Shown piece after piece: positions 25,167 to 32,585 of a DNA stretch of 64,000 nt. The position numbers were made by a program, and so were the translations under genes. The notes under the pieces were generated by a model that was not told where the DNA came from, searched no databases, and was given only the letters and a program-made list of their open reading frames with translations. The stretch is from positions 1,967,476-2,031,475 of the forward strand of contig NZ_LR733520.1 in the NCBI RefSeq assembly GCF_902506145.1. The letters run 5' to 3'. This stretch comes from Burkholderia sp. 8Y. Lineage in GTDB: Bacteria > Pseudomonadota > Gammaproteobacteria > Burkholderiales > Burkholderiaceae. Every line of letters begins with the position of its first letter. The first letter of the stretch is position 1.

Positions 25167-25907
25167 TTGAACGCACCATCCGGCAACGCCTGGCGGGAAC
25201 TCGCCGCCGGCGCACGCGACACCATTCCGATGATGATCGGCGCGGCGCCCTTCGGCGTGATCTTCGGCACGCTCGTCACCGCCAGTCCGCTTGCGCTCTG
25301 GCACGGCCAGCTGATGTCGCTCGCGGTGTTCGCCGGCTCGGCGCAGTTCATCGCGGTCGGCATGATCGCGGGGCACGCGAGCTTCGCCGTGATCTGGGGG
25401 ACCACCTTCGTCGTGAATCTGCGGCACGTGCTCTATTCGGCGACGCTCGCGCCGTACGTCGCGCATTTGCCCGCGCGCTGGCGCTGGGCGCTGGCGGGCC
25501 TCATGACCGACGAAGTGTTCGCCGTCGCCTACGCGCATTATCGGGGGCGCACACCCGGCGAAACGGGGCCGCACTATTTCCTCGGCTCCGGTCTCGCGAT
25601 GTACGTCAACTGGCAGGCGTGGACGCTCATCGGACTCTTCTTCGGCGCGGCGTTTCCGGGCCTGAAATCGCTGGGTCTCGACTTCGCGATGGTCGCCACG
25701 TTCATCGCGATCATCGTGCCGCAACTCGTGGCGCTGCGCTTCGTGGCGGCGGCGCTGGCCTCGGGCGTGCTCTCGTTCGCGTGGCAAGGCTGGCCGTACA
25801 AGCTCGGGCTGCTGGCGGCGGTGCTGGCGGGCGTCGGCGTCGGCTTGCTGCTGACGCTCGTCGAACAACGGCCGCGCATGAAAGACGCGAAGGAGCGCAC
25901 GCAATGA
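25167..25907 (+). CDS. azlC: AzlC family amino-acid exporter subunit
   Basis: 246 residues beginning (TTG)NAPSGNAWRELAAGARDTIPMM. The TTG at 25167 is preceded at 6 bp by a perfect AGGAGG, which fixes the start despite the rare codon; the open frame extends far upstream but overlaps the AraC gene. Hydrophobic spans and the conserved IGAAPFGVIFGTL, AGSAQFIAVGMIA and LRHVLYSATLAPY segments identify AzlC, the large subunit of the two-component AzlCD exporter of branched-chain amino acids and analogues. The stop overlaps azlD in ATGA. Confidence 0.93.
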   Translation: MNAPSGNAWRELAAGARDTIPMMIGAAPFGVIFGTLVTASPLALWHGQLMSLAVFAGSAQFIAVGMIAGHASFAVIWGTTFVVNLRHVLYSATLAPYVAHLPARWRWALAGLMTDEVFAVAYAHYRGRTPGETGPHYFLGSGLAMYVNWQAWTLIGLFFGAAFPGLKSLGLDFAMVATFIAIIVPQLVALRFVAAALASGVLSFAWQGWPYKLGLLAAVLAGVGVGLLLTLVEQRPRMKDAKERTQ

Positions 25908-26227
25908 ACTACGTCATCCTGATTGTCGGCATGGCGCTCATCACGTACCTGATCCGGGCCGCCGTGTTCGTGCTCGGCGAGCGCCTGTCGTTCGCGCCCG
26001 TCGTGGGCACGGCGCTCGGCTTCGTGCCGGTGACGGTGCTCACCGCGATCATCGTGCCGATGACCGTCTCGCCGCACGGCAACGGCGCCGAGCTGACGTG
26101 GCGCAATCCGCAACTCGTCGCGGCGGCGGTCGCCATCCTCATTTGCGCGTCGACGCGCCGCGCGCTGCTGACGATCGCCGTGTCGCTCGCCGTGTTCTTC
26201 GTCTGGCAGCTTGTCGTGCTGCGCTGA
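25904..26227 (+). CDS. azlD: AzlD family amino-acid exporter small subunit
   Basis: A 107-residue, almost wholly hydrophobic protein with about four spans, starting MNYVILIVGMALITYLIRAA. The conserved TYLIRAAVFVLGERL and FVPVTVLTAIIVP segments and its overlap with the azlC stop make AzlD certain enough. It forms the exporter with AzlC in the inner membrane. Nothing downstream continues the operon for about 140 bp. Confidence 0.93.
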   Translation: MNYVILIVGMALITYLIRAAVFVLGERLSFAPVVGTALGFVPVTVLTAIIVPMTVSPHGNGAELTWRNPQLVAAAVAILICASTRRALLTIAVSLAVFFVWQLVVLR

Positions 26228-26367
26228 CGATCAGCGCGACGCCTTTCAGAAAGCCCTCAAGTTTCCGGCCGCCCCGCCGTTATCTGAAACGAACGGACTC
26301 CGCCCGCGCGGCAGGCCGACAGCATCTCCCGCCATCGGGCCAGCCGAGCGCGGAACCGGAAACCGAC

Positions 26368-27132
26368 ATGCGTCAAATCACCCTTTCGTTGCGCGACGAG
26401 ACGATCGCGTCGCTCAATCGCGACTTCGAGGCGTTCCTGCGTCTGTCGCTCAAGCTCGACCCGCAGTTCGTCACGCCCTCTTTCGAGGATTTTCTGCGCG
26501 CGAAGCTGCTCGACAACGACACTCCGCTCACCGAGCAGGCCGTGCAGCGCATGCTCACGCACGGCCAGTATGCGTGGGCCAAGCGCGCGCTCGACAAGGA
26601 GTTCCCGGATGTCGTCGAAATCCTGATCCGGCAGGCGGCCGAGCACGGCTTCGCATTCGCGATCCGCTCGGACTGGAACGCAGAGGATCTGGTGAAGGCG
26701 TCGCGCGAATGGGCGACGGCGATCGTCACGGAAGCCAACGGCGACGCCTCGCAGGTGGACGTGCTCGCCTCGCAGATCAAGTCGGCGGCGGTGGATATCC
26801 GCGAAGTCGAGCAGAAAATGCAGACGCCCGCCTGGCGCCTCGCCGATTCCCTGCGCCAGCGCGTATTCGAGGCGAAGATCGCGGTCGAAACGAACGTCGG
26901 CTCGGCGGCGCGCGAAAAGCTCGGCGAATTGCGCGCGCTGCTGCGCCTCGGCATCTTCTATGGATCGATTCAGAAACAGGAAGCGCAGCAACTGCTCGAA
27001 TATCTTCGCTCGCTGCGGCCCGAGCTTTTCGTCGACGAGCCCTACGACGGCTTCACGCGCTTCGCGGCGTGGCTGCGCAGCATCTTCGGAAACGCGCCGC
27101 GCGCACCGAAGACTTCGCGCGCCGCGCGCTGA
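26368..27132 (+). CDS. Conserved hypothetical protein of 254 residues
   Basis: Unrecognised. The start at 26368 (MRQITLSLRDETIASLNRDF) is preferred because upstream codons overlap azlD. The protein looks soluble and mostly helical: charged amphipathic helices throughout, no signal peptide and no membrane span. Its first 20 residues resemble a short beta-strand/helix DNA-binding or antitoxin-like start, but that is speculation. The C-terminal 20 residues are basic (PRAPKTSRAAR). Codon use matches its neighbours. It stands between azlD and the convergent helicase gene. Confidence 0.7.
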   Translation: MRQITLSLRDETIASLNRDFEAFLRLSLKLDPQFVTPSFEDFLRAKLLDNDTPLTEQAVQRMLTHGQYAWAKRALDKEFPDVVEILIRQAAEHGFAFAIRSDWNAEDLVKASREWATAIVTEANGDASQVDVLASQIKSAAVDIREVEQKMQTPAWRLADSLRQRVFEAKIAVETNVGSAAREKLGELRALLRLGIFYGSIQKQEAQQLLEYLRSLRPELFVDEPYDGFTRFAAWLRSIFGNAPRAPKTSRAAR

Positions 27133-27144
27133 AGCCCGGCCACG

Positions 27145-29268
27145 CTACTCCCACATTCCCTTTAGCCGCGCGGCGATATCGATTTTCGCTTTCGCCGCCG
27201 CCGCGAGCCCCGCAGCGGTCGGCGCCGCGGCGACCGGCACTGGCGGCCACGCGGCGGCCTCGAAGTGCTGCATCAGATGCGGCGGGATGAAGCGCGTGCG
27301 CTGCGCCCACACGTGACGGTCGCCGAGATTCGTCTGGTTGTGAACGTAAAAACGCTGCGGCGTGACGATGTGCAAGTCTTCCTTCGCGCGCGTCATGGCG
27401 ACATACAGCAGGCGGCGCTCTTCGTCGATTTCCTCGTCGCTGCCCGTGCCGAGATCGGACGGAATGCAGCCGTCCACGCCGTTCAGCACGAACACGTTGC
27501 GCCACTCCTGACCTTTCGCGGAGTGGATGGTCGAGAGAATCAGATAATCCTCGTCGATGAGCGGCACGCCGGATTCGTCGCTCGTCGCATCGGGCGGATC
27601 GAGCGTTAGTTCGGTCAAGAAACGCTCGCGCGTTGGGTACGTGGACGCGATGCTTTCCATCTGCAACACGTCGCCGATGCGGATGGCCGCGTCTTCGTGA
27701 TTGCGTTCGAGGTGCGGCTCGTACCAGCGGCGGATCATCTCGAATTCGGCGGGCCACGGCGATTCGCGGCCGCAGAGCTTGCCCATGAGCGCGACGAAGC
27801 GCGGCCAGTCTTCGCTCGCCCGCGCGGGCGCATCGAACGCCGCGAGCGCAGTGGGCGCGCGCTCGGCCTGCGCGACGCTATCGAGCAAACGCCCGGCAAT
27901 CGCCGGTCCGATGCCCGGCAGCAGTTGCGCGACCCGAAAGCCCGCGACGCGATCGCGCGGATTCTCGGCCCAGCGCAGCACCGCGAGCACGTCTTTGACG
28001 TGAACGGAGTCCAGAAACTTCAGGCCGCCGAACTTCACGAACGGAATATTGCGCCGCGTGAGTTCGATTTCGAGCGTCGCGCTGTGATGCGCCGCGCGAA
28101 ACAGCACCGCCTGCGACTTGAGCTTCATGCCGGCCTCGCGGGCCTCCAGCACTTTCTCGACGACGTAGCGCGCCTGATCCGCCTCGTCCGCGACGGAAAC
28201 GACGCGCGGCTTCTGCGCCGACGCCTTGTCGGTCCATAGATTTTTCGTGTAACGCTCGGCGGCAAGATCGATCACCGCGTTCGACGCTTCGAGAATCGGC
28301 TGCGTCGAACGGTAGTTGCGGTCGAGCGTGACGGTCGCGGCGGGCGGATCGAAGTGCTGCGGAAAATCGAGGATATTGCGCACCGTCGCGCCGCGAAACG
28401 AATAGATGGACTGCGCGTCGTCGCCGACGACGGTGAGGCCGCGTCCATCCGGCTTCATCGCAAGGAGAATGGTGGCCTGCAGGCGGTTCGTGTCCTGATA
28501 TTCGTCCACGAGCACGTGGTCGAAGCGGCTCGACAGGTCCGCCGCGATGCTCGGCTCGGCGGCGAGATGCGACCAGTAGAGCAGCAGGTCGTCGTAATCG
28601 AGGACGCTTTGCGCCTGCTTTGCGCTCACGTAGGCGGCGAAGAGGCGCTTCAGGTCCGCTTCCCATTCGCGGCACCACGGATACGACTGGTCGAGCACGG
28701 TCGCGAGCGACGCCCCCGTGTTCACGACGCGCGAATAAATGGCAAAGCACGTGGATTTGGCGGGAAACCGCTTCTCTTTCGACGACAGCCCGAGTTCGTG
28801 CCGCACGAGGTTCATCAGGTCGGCGGAGTCTTCGCGGTCGTTGATGGTGAACGACGGCGCGAGGCCCACGAGATCGGCGTAATCGCGCAGCAGCCGCGCG
28901 CCGATGCCGTGGAACGTGCCGGACCACGTCAGCCCCTGCGCGATGGCGCTCTTGCTGCCGAGCGCGCTCGTCGCGATGCGCGTCACGCGCCGCGTCATTT
29001 CGAGCGCCGCGCGGCGCGAAAAGGTGAGCAGCAGAATGCGGTGCGGATCGGCGCCCTTCACCAGCAGATGCGCGACACGGTGGGCGAGCGTGTTCGTCTT
29101 GCCGGAGCCCGCGCCCGCGATCACGAGCAGCGGACCGCCGCAGCGCCCAGGCGCCTCGACGCCGAATTCGACCGCCCGGCGCTGCGCATCGTTGAGCCTG
29201 GCGAGGTAAGCGGCGACGTTCTCTGTGGAAGCGTCGGCGGTGGCGGTGTCGTCCGGAAGGGTCAGCAC
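27145..29268 (-). CDS. UvrD/Rep-family (superfamily 1) DNA helicase
   Basis: 707 residues from a GTG at 29268. A longer frame reaches 29331, but a promoter-like TTGCGT/TATACA pair and a LexA-like box would then lie inside the coding region, so the GTG is preferred. Helicase motifs in order: ARLNDAQRRAVEF (Q motif), LLVIAGAGSGKTNTL (Walker A), LVDEYQDTNRLQ (Walker B), VGDDAQSIYSFRGA (III), LDRNYRS (IV), STIHSAKGQEWRNVFV (V) and LYVAMTRAKEDL (VI). It is a 3'-5' ATP-driven helicase of the UvrD/PcrA/Rep group, about as long as those proteins. The SOS-type box upstream suggests damage induction. Confidence 0.93.
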   Translation of the reverse strand: MLTLPDDTATADASTENVAAYLARLNDAQRRAVEFGVEAPGRCGGPLLVIAGAGSGKTNTLAHRVAHLLVKGADPHRILLLTFSRRAALEMTRRVTRIATSALGSKSAIAQGLTWSGTFHGIGARLLRDYADLVGLAPSFTINDREDSADLMNLVRHELGLSSKEKRFPAKSTCFAIYSRVVNTGASLATVLDQSYPWCREWEADLKRLFAAYVSAKQAQSVLDYDDLLLYWSHLAAEPSIAADLSSRFDHVLVDEYQDTNRLQATILLAMKPDGRGLTVVGDDAQSIYSFRGATVRNILDFPQHFDPPAATVTLDRNYRSTQPILEASNAVIDLAAERYTKNLWTDKASAQKPRVVSVADEADQARYVVEKVLEAREAGMKLKSQAVLFRAAHHSATLEIELTRRNIPFVKFGGLKFLDSVHVKDVLAVLRWAENPRDRVAGFRVAQLLPGIGPAIAGRLLDSVAQAERAPTALAAFDAPARASEDWPRFVALMGKLCGRESPWPAEFEMIRRWYEPHLERNHEDAAIRIGDVLQMESIASTYPTRERFLTELTLDPPDATSDESGVPLIDEDYLILSTIHSAKGQEWRNVFVLNGVDGCIPSDLGTGSDEEIDEERRLLYVAMTRAKEDLHIVTPQRFYVHNQTNLGDRHVWAQRTRFIPPHLMQHFEAAAWPPVPVAAAPTAAGLAAAAKAKIDIAARLKGMWE

Positions 29269-29302
29269 AGAGAAAAGCGGGCGTCGAAAGAAGTGACGCA
29301 CA

Positions 29303-29318
29303 CTGTATATCCATACAA
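29303..29318. promoter_or_regulatory. LexA-box-like site upstream of the UvrD-like helicase
   Basis: CTGTATATCCATACAA fits the CTGT-N8-ACAG LexA consensus except for the last base. It overlaps a candidate leftward -10 (TATACA) and ends 35 bp before the GTG start. Weaker than the site at 53594-53609. Confidence 0.5.
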
Positions 29319-29397
29319 CCCGCGCACGCAAGTCTTTGCCGCGGCACGTCTTTCTTTCGACGGCCGCGGCTTGTCAAAACGCGCGCGGGCGAGGCGC

Positions 29398-29658
29398 TTA
29401 GTCGGCCTTCTTCGCGTCCTTCAGGTTGGCTTTGGCAGCGGCTTCGTTCGCTTCCGACTGCGATTCGGTCTTCTTCTTGTCCGCCTTCGCCTGCGCGACA
29501 TTGGCGTCCTTGTCGGCTTCGGCCTGCTTCTTCGCGGCCTTCTTGTCGGCGTGGGTGGGCGCGTCGCTCGTCGTCTGGGCGAAAGCCGGTGCCGCGCTCA
29601 CGCTCGTCAGTGCGCCCGCGATGAGCGCAGCCAGCAGGGTATGGGTGCGTCGATTCAT
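29398..29658 (-). CDS. Small secreted Lys/Ala-rich protein
   Basis: 86 residues from the ATG at 29658, which has GGAGG a few bases upstream; a longer frame to 29727 lacks this support. The first 28 residues are a signal peptide (NRRTHTLLAALIAGALTSVSAAPAFA). The mature part is made of Ala, Lys, Asp and Glu (KKAAKKQAEADKDANVAQAK...), a likely charged single helix. Such proteins are often labelled TolA-like by composition only. The next leftward gene upstream encodes a protein of the same type, so the pair probably arose by duplication. Function unknown. Confidence 0.75.
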   Translation of the reverse strand: MNRRTHTLLAALIAGALTSVSAAPAFAQTTSDAPTHADKKAAKKQAEADKDANVAQAKADKKKTESQSEANEAAAKANLKDAKKAD

Positions 29659-29748
29659 GGCGTCCTCCGTGTGGTCGTTAGTGTGGTTGAGGGTCGTGCG
29701 CGTGTCTTGGCCGCGAAGCCGGCACAAACCGGCTCGCGGCCCACGCGA

Positions 29749-30150
29749 TTAGTGCTGCTCGCCTTCGTCCTTCGGCGTGCGGTCGGCGGCGGCGTTCAGG
29801 TCATCCTTCGCGGCTGCCTTGTCGGCCTTGCGATTGATTTTCGCGTTACGGACCTGCTCCTTGTATTGCTGCTTGGCCTGCTTGTCGGCGGCCTTCATTT
29901 CCACCTTCGACGCCGTCTTCGACGCGCGATACTCGGCGTTGGCCTGCGCATCGGCGTTGCGCTTTTGGACCAGCGGATCGGGCGATGCCGGCGCGACCAC
30001 GTTCTGCGGCGGCGGCGACACCTGCTGCTGCGCCTGCATCGACGCCTGGCCGGGCGCGGCGTCCGTCGGCTGGGCGGTCTGCGCTTGTGCGCCGGTGGCG
30101 GCGAGCGCGGCGAAAGTGGCGCCGATCATCAGAATTCGAGCCTTAGTCAT
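29749..30150 (-). CDS. Small secreted Lys/Ala-rich protein (second of a pair)
   Basis: 133 residues: a signal peptide (MTKARILMIGATFAALAATGAQA), a Gln/Pro-rich linker (QAQQQVSPPPQNVVAPASP), then a highly charged Lys/Ala/Asp/Glu tail with repeated KADK and KQAK patterns. The tail resembles the mature part of the gene immediately downstream. It is probably periplasmic and helical, and may interact with the envelope. AGAGGACTAG precedes the ATG as a ribosome-binding site. No family assigned. Confidence 0.8.
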   Translation of the reverse strand: MTKARILMIGATFAALAATGAQAQTAQPTDAAPGQASMQAQQQVSPPPQNVVAPASPDPLVQKRNADAQANAEYRASKTASKVEMKAADKQAKQQYKEQVRNAKINRKADKAAAKDDLNAAADRTPKDEGEQH

Positions 30151-30438
30151 GAGCTAGTCCTCTCTGGGTGTGTCCGCCAGGCGCGATCGATCAATCCGAG
30201 CGCGATGACGCGACTTGTCGTTTAGAAGATGACCGAAGCTGCATCGATCAAACGTACAGACCGGCCGAGCCACGGACGAGTTTCGCGAAATCAGTCATCG
30301 TTACCGACGGTTTCACTTCGCTACATCTGCTCATCCGACGAATCGACGGTCGAATGGCTACCGAGCACGGCCCATGCCCGGATGAAGCACGGCGCTGGTT
30401 TATCATTGAGGTCCTTGTGTCTGAAACGCCCGCCCGCC

Positions 30439-30660
30439 ATGCCGCAGCTTCAATTCACCCTCACGGGCGACTACGTCGAACTCCACAATCTGCTCAAGCT
30501 GATGGGCCTCGCCGACAGCGGCGGCTCCGCGAAGGCGCGCGTCGCAATGGGCGATGTCACCGTCGACGGCAAAGTGGAACTGCGCAAGACGTGCAAGATC
30601 CGCGCGGGTCAGGTCGTGATGCTCGACGGCCAGAAGATTCGCGTGCGCGCGCCGCAATGA
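30439..30660 (+). CDS. S4-domain RNA-binding protein (YbcJ-like)
   Basis: A 73-residue protein consisting of one S4 domain: EFTL/QFTL strand, then YVELHNLLKLMGLADSGGSAKARVAMGDVTVDGKVELRKTCKIRAGQVVML. Stand-alone S4 proteins of this size (YbcJ type) bind structured RNA, perhaps rRNA. The ATG at 30439 gives the family's usual length and start; the open frame extends upstream to 30229 without any sign of conservation. It is monocistronic, between the secreted-protein genes and the MATE gene. Confidence 0.9.
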   Translation: MPQLQFTLTGDYVELHNLLKLMGLADSGGSAKARVAMGDVTVDGKVELRKTCKIRAGQVVMLDGQKIRVRAPQ

Positions 30661-30831
30661 GCGTTTGCGCGCATGCGCCCGTCAATTGCGAAAAGCCGAC
30701 CATAACGGGGCGCGTCATCGACATGCCGCGTGTGAGGCAATAAGCTAGTCGTCTTTCGTTCAGGTTTCAGCGCGGGCAGATGCACGTGTCTGCGCACGTT
30801 TGCGCGCCCGTTCCGCTCCCTTCTCTCGACC

Positions 30832-32271
30832 ATGCAATCGCACACCAGCCGCGCGACACGCGCGCATTCGGGACACGTCAGCCTGTCTCGCCATGCCGTC
30901 GATACCGCGCGCCTCGCCGCGCCGCTTGCCATCGCACAACTCTCGCAAATGGCGATGGGCGTCACGGACACGATCCTGCTCGGCTCGCTCGGCCCGGACG
31001 CGCTCGCGGCGGGCGGTCTGGGCGCGAACATGTTCTTCGTCGTGGTCACGCTGCTGCAAGGCGTGTTGACGTCGGTGAGCGTGGCGGTGGCCCATGCGCG
31101 CGGCGCGGACGCGGAAGAGCGCGTGCCGGGCATCTACTGGACGGGGCTCGTGCTGTCCATGCTGCTCGCCGTGCCGGCGTTCGTGCTGCTTTCGTGCGCC
31201 GAGCCGATTCTGCTCGCGTTCCACGAACCGGCGACGCTCGCGCACAACGTCGGCGAATATTGCGCGGTGCTGCGCTGGGGCACGCCGGGCAGCCTGATCG
31301 GCATCGGCATGATGCGTGCGTTCCTGCCTGCCATCGGCGCGGCGAAGCGCCTGCTGTGGGTGTCGATCGGCGGCGTGTTCGTCAACGGCTTTCTGAACTA
31401 CGGGCTGATTCACGGCGCCTACGGCCTGCCGCGCGAAGGTTTTCTCGGCTCGGCGGCGGCGACCGCGATCACCGTTTGGCTCACGGCCTTCTCGCTCGTC
31501 GCGCTGCTGCATCTGCGCCCGCGCTACCGGCACTTCGTCGCCGCCGCGCGGCCGCATCTGCCGCTCATGGGCGAACTGTTCGGCATCGGCTGGCCGGTTG
31601 CCATCACCTACGGCGTCGAATCGACGCTCTTTCTCGCCACCGGCATGATGGTCGGCCTGCTCGGCGAAGCGCCGCTCGCCGCGCATCAGATCGCGCTCAA
31701 CGTGGCGTCGGCGGCGTTCATGGTGCCGCTCGCGATCGGACAGGCCGCGAACGTGCGCGTCGGCTACTGGGCCGGCGCGGGCGTGCCGGTCGCGGCGCGC
31801 CACGCGGGGTTCGTCGCGCTCGCGCTCGGCGTCGGCTTCATGATGTGCTCGGGCCTCGTGCTGATTACCGCGCCGCGCGCGATTGTCGGCCTGTATCTGC
31901 ATCTGGACGATCCCGCGAATGCGCGCACCGTCGCGCTCGCCGCGTCGCTTCTGGGCGTCGCGGCGGTGTTTCAGATCGTCGATGGCATGCAGACGGTCGG
32001 CTCAGGCTGCCTGCGCGGCCTGAAAGACACGCGCGTGCCGATGCTCGCCGCCGCCTTCGGCTACTGGGGCGTCGGCTTTCCGACGGGCTATGTGCTCGCG
32101 TTCCACTTCGCGCTCGGCGCCAAGGGCTTGTGGTGGGGACTCGCCGCAGGGCTGGCGAGCGTCGCCGTATTGATGACGCTGCGGTTTCATCGCATCAGCA
32201 AGCGGCTTGTGGAAATCAGCGTCGCGCGTGCCGGCGATCGCGTCGACGGTGCTTCGAAGCGCGTCGCCTAA
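30832..32271 (+). CDS. MATE family multidrug efflux transporter (NorM-like)
   Basis: 479 residues, 12 hydrophobic spans in two similar halves. The MATE entry motif LAIAQLSQMAMGVTDTILLGSLGPDALAAGGLG begins at about residue 35. The mirror segment in the second half includes GWPVAITYGVESTLFLATGMMVGLLGEAPLAAHQIALN. It would export cationic compounds in exchange for Na+ or H+. The extra 20 hydrophilic residues at the N-terminus leave the exact start slightly uncertain. A small-RNA-like element follows downstream. Confidence 0.93.
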   Translation: MQSHTSRATRAHSGHVSLSRHAVDTARLAAPLAIAQLSQMAMGVTDTILLGSLGPDALAAGGLGANMFFVVVTLLQGVLTSVSVAVAHARGADAEERVPGIYWTGLVLSMLLAVPAFVLLSCAEPILLAFHEPATLAHNVGEYCAVLRWGTPGSLIGIGMMRAFLPAIGAAKRLLWVSIGGVFVNGFLNYGLIHGAYGLPREGFLGSAAATAITVWLTAFSLVALLHLRPRYRHFVAAARPHLPLMGELFGIGWPVAITYGVESTLFLATGMMVGLLGEAPLAAHQIALNVASAAFMVPLAIGQAANVRVGYWAGAGVPVAARHAGFVALALGVGFMMCSGLVLITAPRAIVGLYLHLDDPANARTVALAASLLGVAAVFQIVDGMQTVGSGCLRGLKDTRVPMLAAAFGYWGVGFPTGYVLAFHFALGAKGLWWGLAAGLASVAVLMTLRFHRISKRLVEISVARAGDRVDGASKRVA

Positions 32272-32313
32272 GCGGTTCGACGCGCCGCGCATATGCAAAG
32301 CAAAAATGCTTGG

Positions 32314-32342
32314 TTGGGTCTCGGAACACGCGTTGTTAGGAT
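32314..32342 (+). promoter_or_regulatory. Candidate promoter of the putative small RNA
   Basis: TTGGGT (32314-32319) and TAGGAT (32337-32342) are 17 bp apart. With a start 7 bp after the -10, transcription would begin at 32349, exactly the first base of the 5' hairpin. Both hexamers are imperfect. Confidence 0.5.
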
Positions 32343-32348
32343 GAACGC

Positions 32349-32413
32349 GTCTCCTCCTTGAGACTTTTCCAGTAACAGGGGTTATAGCCCGCTCTGCCGA
32401 GCGGGCTTTTTTT
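32349..32413 (+). ncRNA. Putative 65-nt small RNA with an anti-Shine-Dalgarno hairpin loop
   Basis: Two hairpins with a short linker. The first has stem GTCTC (32349-32353) / GAGAC (32360-32364) and loop CTCCTT, which is complementary to the ribosome-binding sequence AAGGAG. A 21-nt linker TTTTCCAGTAACAGGGGTTAT follows, then a Rho-independent terminator (32386-32413). A promoter with the right spacing precedes it. The layout matches double-hairpin small RNAs described from Burkholderia (NcS27-like, from memory) and the CUCCUCC-loop RNAs of alphaproteobacteria. Such RNAs bind Shine-Dalgarno regions of mRNAs. It could instead be the 3' end of the MATE transcript. Confidence 0.6.
32386..32413 (+). 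terminator. Rho-independent terminator of the small RNA / MATE transcript
   Basis: Perfect 9-bp stem AGCCCGCTC / GAGCGGGCT, loop TGCC, then seven T residues. It is the only terminator after the MATE gene on this strand. Confidence 0.95.
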
Positions 32414-32585
32414 CGCCTCCCCGACTCCCCCGCATCGTACGGTCGCTCGCCCGTCTCCCCCGCGGTTTCCCCTAGAATGATTTCAAGATGCCGCTTCGGC
32501 GAGAACGCTTCTTGCTGATCGGCGAATCCGAAGCGGCCGCGCGAAAGCCGCCGGATCGAGATAAACAAAAAGAAGAGGAAGCGAA

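Noticed and set aside
28354..30225. 623-codon plus-strand frame over the helicase and secreted-protein genes
   Set aside because: Antisense to well-supported genes and of Arg-rich shadow composition.
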